Shown here: in pieces, positions 5,961 to 7,423 of the stretch
How the letters are laid out: each line of letters starts with the position of its first letter
Numbering within the stretch: the first letter of the stretch is position 1
Origin: Nitrosomonas sp.
GTDB lineage: Bacteria; Pseudomonadota; Gammaproteobacteria; Burkholderiales; Nitrosomonadaceae
Length of the DNA stretch: 7,423 nt
Assembly: GCA_005779435.1 (NCBI GenBank)
Contig: SXJH01000196.1
Coordinates: forward strand, 1 to 7,423
Direction of reading: 5' to 3'
Position numbers and translations under genes: made by a program
Notes under the pieces: generated by a model
Database searches by the model: none
Seen by the model: only the letters and a program-made list of their open reading frames with translations
What the model was told of the DNA's origin: nothing

Positions 5961-7423
5961 ATGAATGAAAAGCAATTGGAAATCATTCAAACAGTCACGG
6001 CAATGTTCGATGCGGCGCCGGGAGAGCAATATCTCAGTGAATTTGTAGCTTTTACAACCAACACCGGCAGCTCTGTTAAAACGCTGGCCAGTCTGCTTGC
6101 GGCAACCGATGTCTTTAAGCAGTCGGCGTATCCGGATGCATTGCCCGATAACGAATTTGCCGCTCAATTCGTCGACAATACCGTCGGCTCCCTGGTAACC
6201 GCCGAAAATAAGGCATGGGCGGCTTCAACGATCGAAAACATGCTTAATGCGGGCCAAAGCCGAGGGGAAGTCATCCATTGGGCGGCAACGGCGCTGGCGT
6301 CGGTCGATACCGATGATGCCCACTGGGGCACGGCAGCCCGGCAATTCAATAATAAAGTGGAAGTTGCCGCTTTCTACTCGATCGATCAAGGCGGATCGGC
6401 CACAAGCCTCGCGGTTTTGCAGCAGGTAATCGCCAATGTGACCGATGATATCGCCACGGTGGCATCAGCCAAGGCATTACTGGAATCGGGCGTCACGGGA
6501 AAAGTAATCGATGGCTATGTAAAAGGCGCAACGGTATTTGCCGATCTGAACGGCGACGGCGTCCATAATGAGGATGAACCCAGCACCACGACGGATGCGT
6601 TCGGCAACTTCACATTACCCGGCGTCACCGGATTTGGCAATCTGATCGCATCCGGAGGTACGGATATCGCCACCGGCGAGCCTTTTGAGGGCACGATGAC
6701 AGCGCCGGCCGGTTCAACGGTGATCAATCCGCTGACCACATTGATTGACAAAATCATGCAGGATAGCGCCACAACAGCGGCAGAAGCGACTGCGAAAGTA
6801 CTGACATCGCTGGGTTTGAATACCGGCGTCGATCTGCTGAACTTCGACCCCATTCAGGAAACGATCCGCACCGATACCAATGCGACAGCAACCGGCATTG
6901 CACTGACCATTCACGCCGCAGCGGTTAAAATCAATACACTCATCAGCCAGGCAGCCGCACTGCTGAGCGGGGTCGGCGTTTCAGCGAATGAAACGGCGGG
7001 CATTGATCTGGCTTATGAAACATTGGCGGCATCGCTGGCAAACACAACCAGTGCGGTCGATTTAGCCTCCAGCAGCGTGATTGCGCAAGTGATTCAGGAC
7101 GCCACGGTAAACTCGGGCGCCGATACTGCACTGTTATTCAAAGCAGGCGCTGTCATACCCGATGCTTCGAAAACCATCTCCAATCTAAATCAGGCCATCT
7201 CGGATGCCATCACCGGCAGCACGGCGAATAAATCAAGCCTACTGTCCAGCATCGCGGCCATACAAATAGTAGCAGAGAACACTGAAGCCACGATGCAATC
7301 AGGCGCTGCGGCTGGCAATGTCGAGAGTACGGTCACCGGCACAACGGGAACCTCGCTAACCAATGCCATCACAACGGCTGGCACTACCGTGGGTGACGTG
7401 ACCGGTGATGGAATACCGGATAC
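5961..7423 (+). CDS. Large secreted/surface protein, N-terminal 487 codons (type I secretion or S-layer/adhesin-like)
   Basis: The frame opens with ATG 5961 (MNEKQLEIIQTVTAMFDAAP) and runs open to the window edge. Residues 1-175 are helical, with an N-terminal layout reminiscent of DUF4214/RsaA-type S-layer and RTX proteins (FVDNTVGSLVTAENKAWAAS, 70-89). Residues about 177-265 resemble the beta-sandwich module common in giant bacterial surface proteins: VKGATVFADLNGDGVHNEDE (187-206) contains an EF-hand-like Asp-rich calcium loop, followed by TTTDAFGNFTLPG and later STVINPLTTLIDKI. Residues 266-470 are Ala/Thr/Ser-rich and helical. A second Asp-rich loop, DVTGDGIPD, lies at the edge (479-487). 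There is no cysteine in the visible part and no Sec signal peptide, both usual for type I secretion substrates, whose signal is C-terminal and would be outside this window. The ribosome site is weak (GAAAAGAA). The exact function is unknown. Confidence 0.8.
   Translation, partial: MNEKQLEIIQTVTAMFDAAPGEQYLSEFVAFTTNTGSSVKTLASLLAATDVFKQSAYPDALPDNEFAAQFVDNTVGSLVTAENKAWAASTIENMLNAGQSRGEVIHWAATALASVDTDDAHWGTAARQFNNKVEVAAFYSIDQGGSATSLAVLQQVIANVTDDIATVASAKALLESGVTGKVIDGYVKGATVFADLNGDGVHNEDEPSTTTDAFGNFTLPGVTGFGNLIASGGTDIATGEPFEGTMTAPAGSTVINPLTTLIDKIMQDSATTAAEATAKVLTSLGLNTGVDLLNFDPIQETIRTDTNATATGIALTIHAAAVKINTLISQAAALLSGVGVSANETAGIDLAYETLAASLANTTSAVDLASSSVIAQVIQDATVNSGADTALLFKAGAVIPDASKTISNLNQAISDAITGSTANKSSLLSSIAAIQIVAENTEATMQSGAAAGNVESTVTGTTGTSLTNAITTAGTTVGDVTGDGIPD

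Overview
The window looks like chromosomal DNA from a proteobacterium, most likely a betaproteobacterium of the Nitrosomonas type. The clues are the glutamate-cysteine ligase of the small GshA family (TIGR02049/PF08886, known from Nitrosomonas, Acidithiobacillus and relatives, not the E. coli type), its pairing with a classical GshB, and moderate GC content in the genes. The taxonomic call is inference from gene families; no rRNA or other marker is present.

Positions 1-3343, minus strand: a tightly packed redox cluster read from right to left. gshA (3343 to 2054) overlaps gshB (2057 to 1095), which overlaps rluB (1098 to 268), each by the four bases ATGA. After a 57-base gap comes the start of a DsbA/FrnE-like thioredoxin-fold gene (210 to 1), which leaves the window. 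GshA and GshB make glutathione from glutamate, cysteine and glycine. RluB modifies 23S rRNA. The most striking feature is an in-frame amber codon (TAG, 2608-2606) at codon 246 of gshA. The reading frame and conserved sequence continue intact on both sides, so as written the first enzyme of glutathione synthesis is cut in two by one base.

Positions 3344-5434: a short divergent promoter region, with a good extended -10 for gshA, and then a plus-strand Kef-type CPA2 cation/proton antiporter with RCK (TrkA-N and TrkA-C) domains. Kef systems in enterobacteria are gated by glutathione and its adducts. Its placement back to back with the glutathione genes therefore suggests a functional neighbourhood of thiol synthesis and thiol-controlled K+/H+ exchange.

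Positions 5435-5960: an AT-rich gap of about 525 bases with no convincing gene, a few short overlapping ORFs, a weak terminator-like hairpin after kef, and two abutting dyads just before the next gene.

Positions 5961-7423, plus strand: the first 487 codons of a large, cysteine-free, Ala/Thr/Asp-rich protein without a Sec signal peptide. It looks like the N-terminus of a type I-secreted or S-layer/adhesin-like giant protein, and it runs off the right edge.
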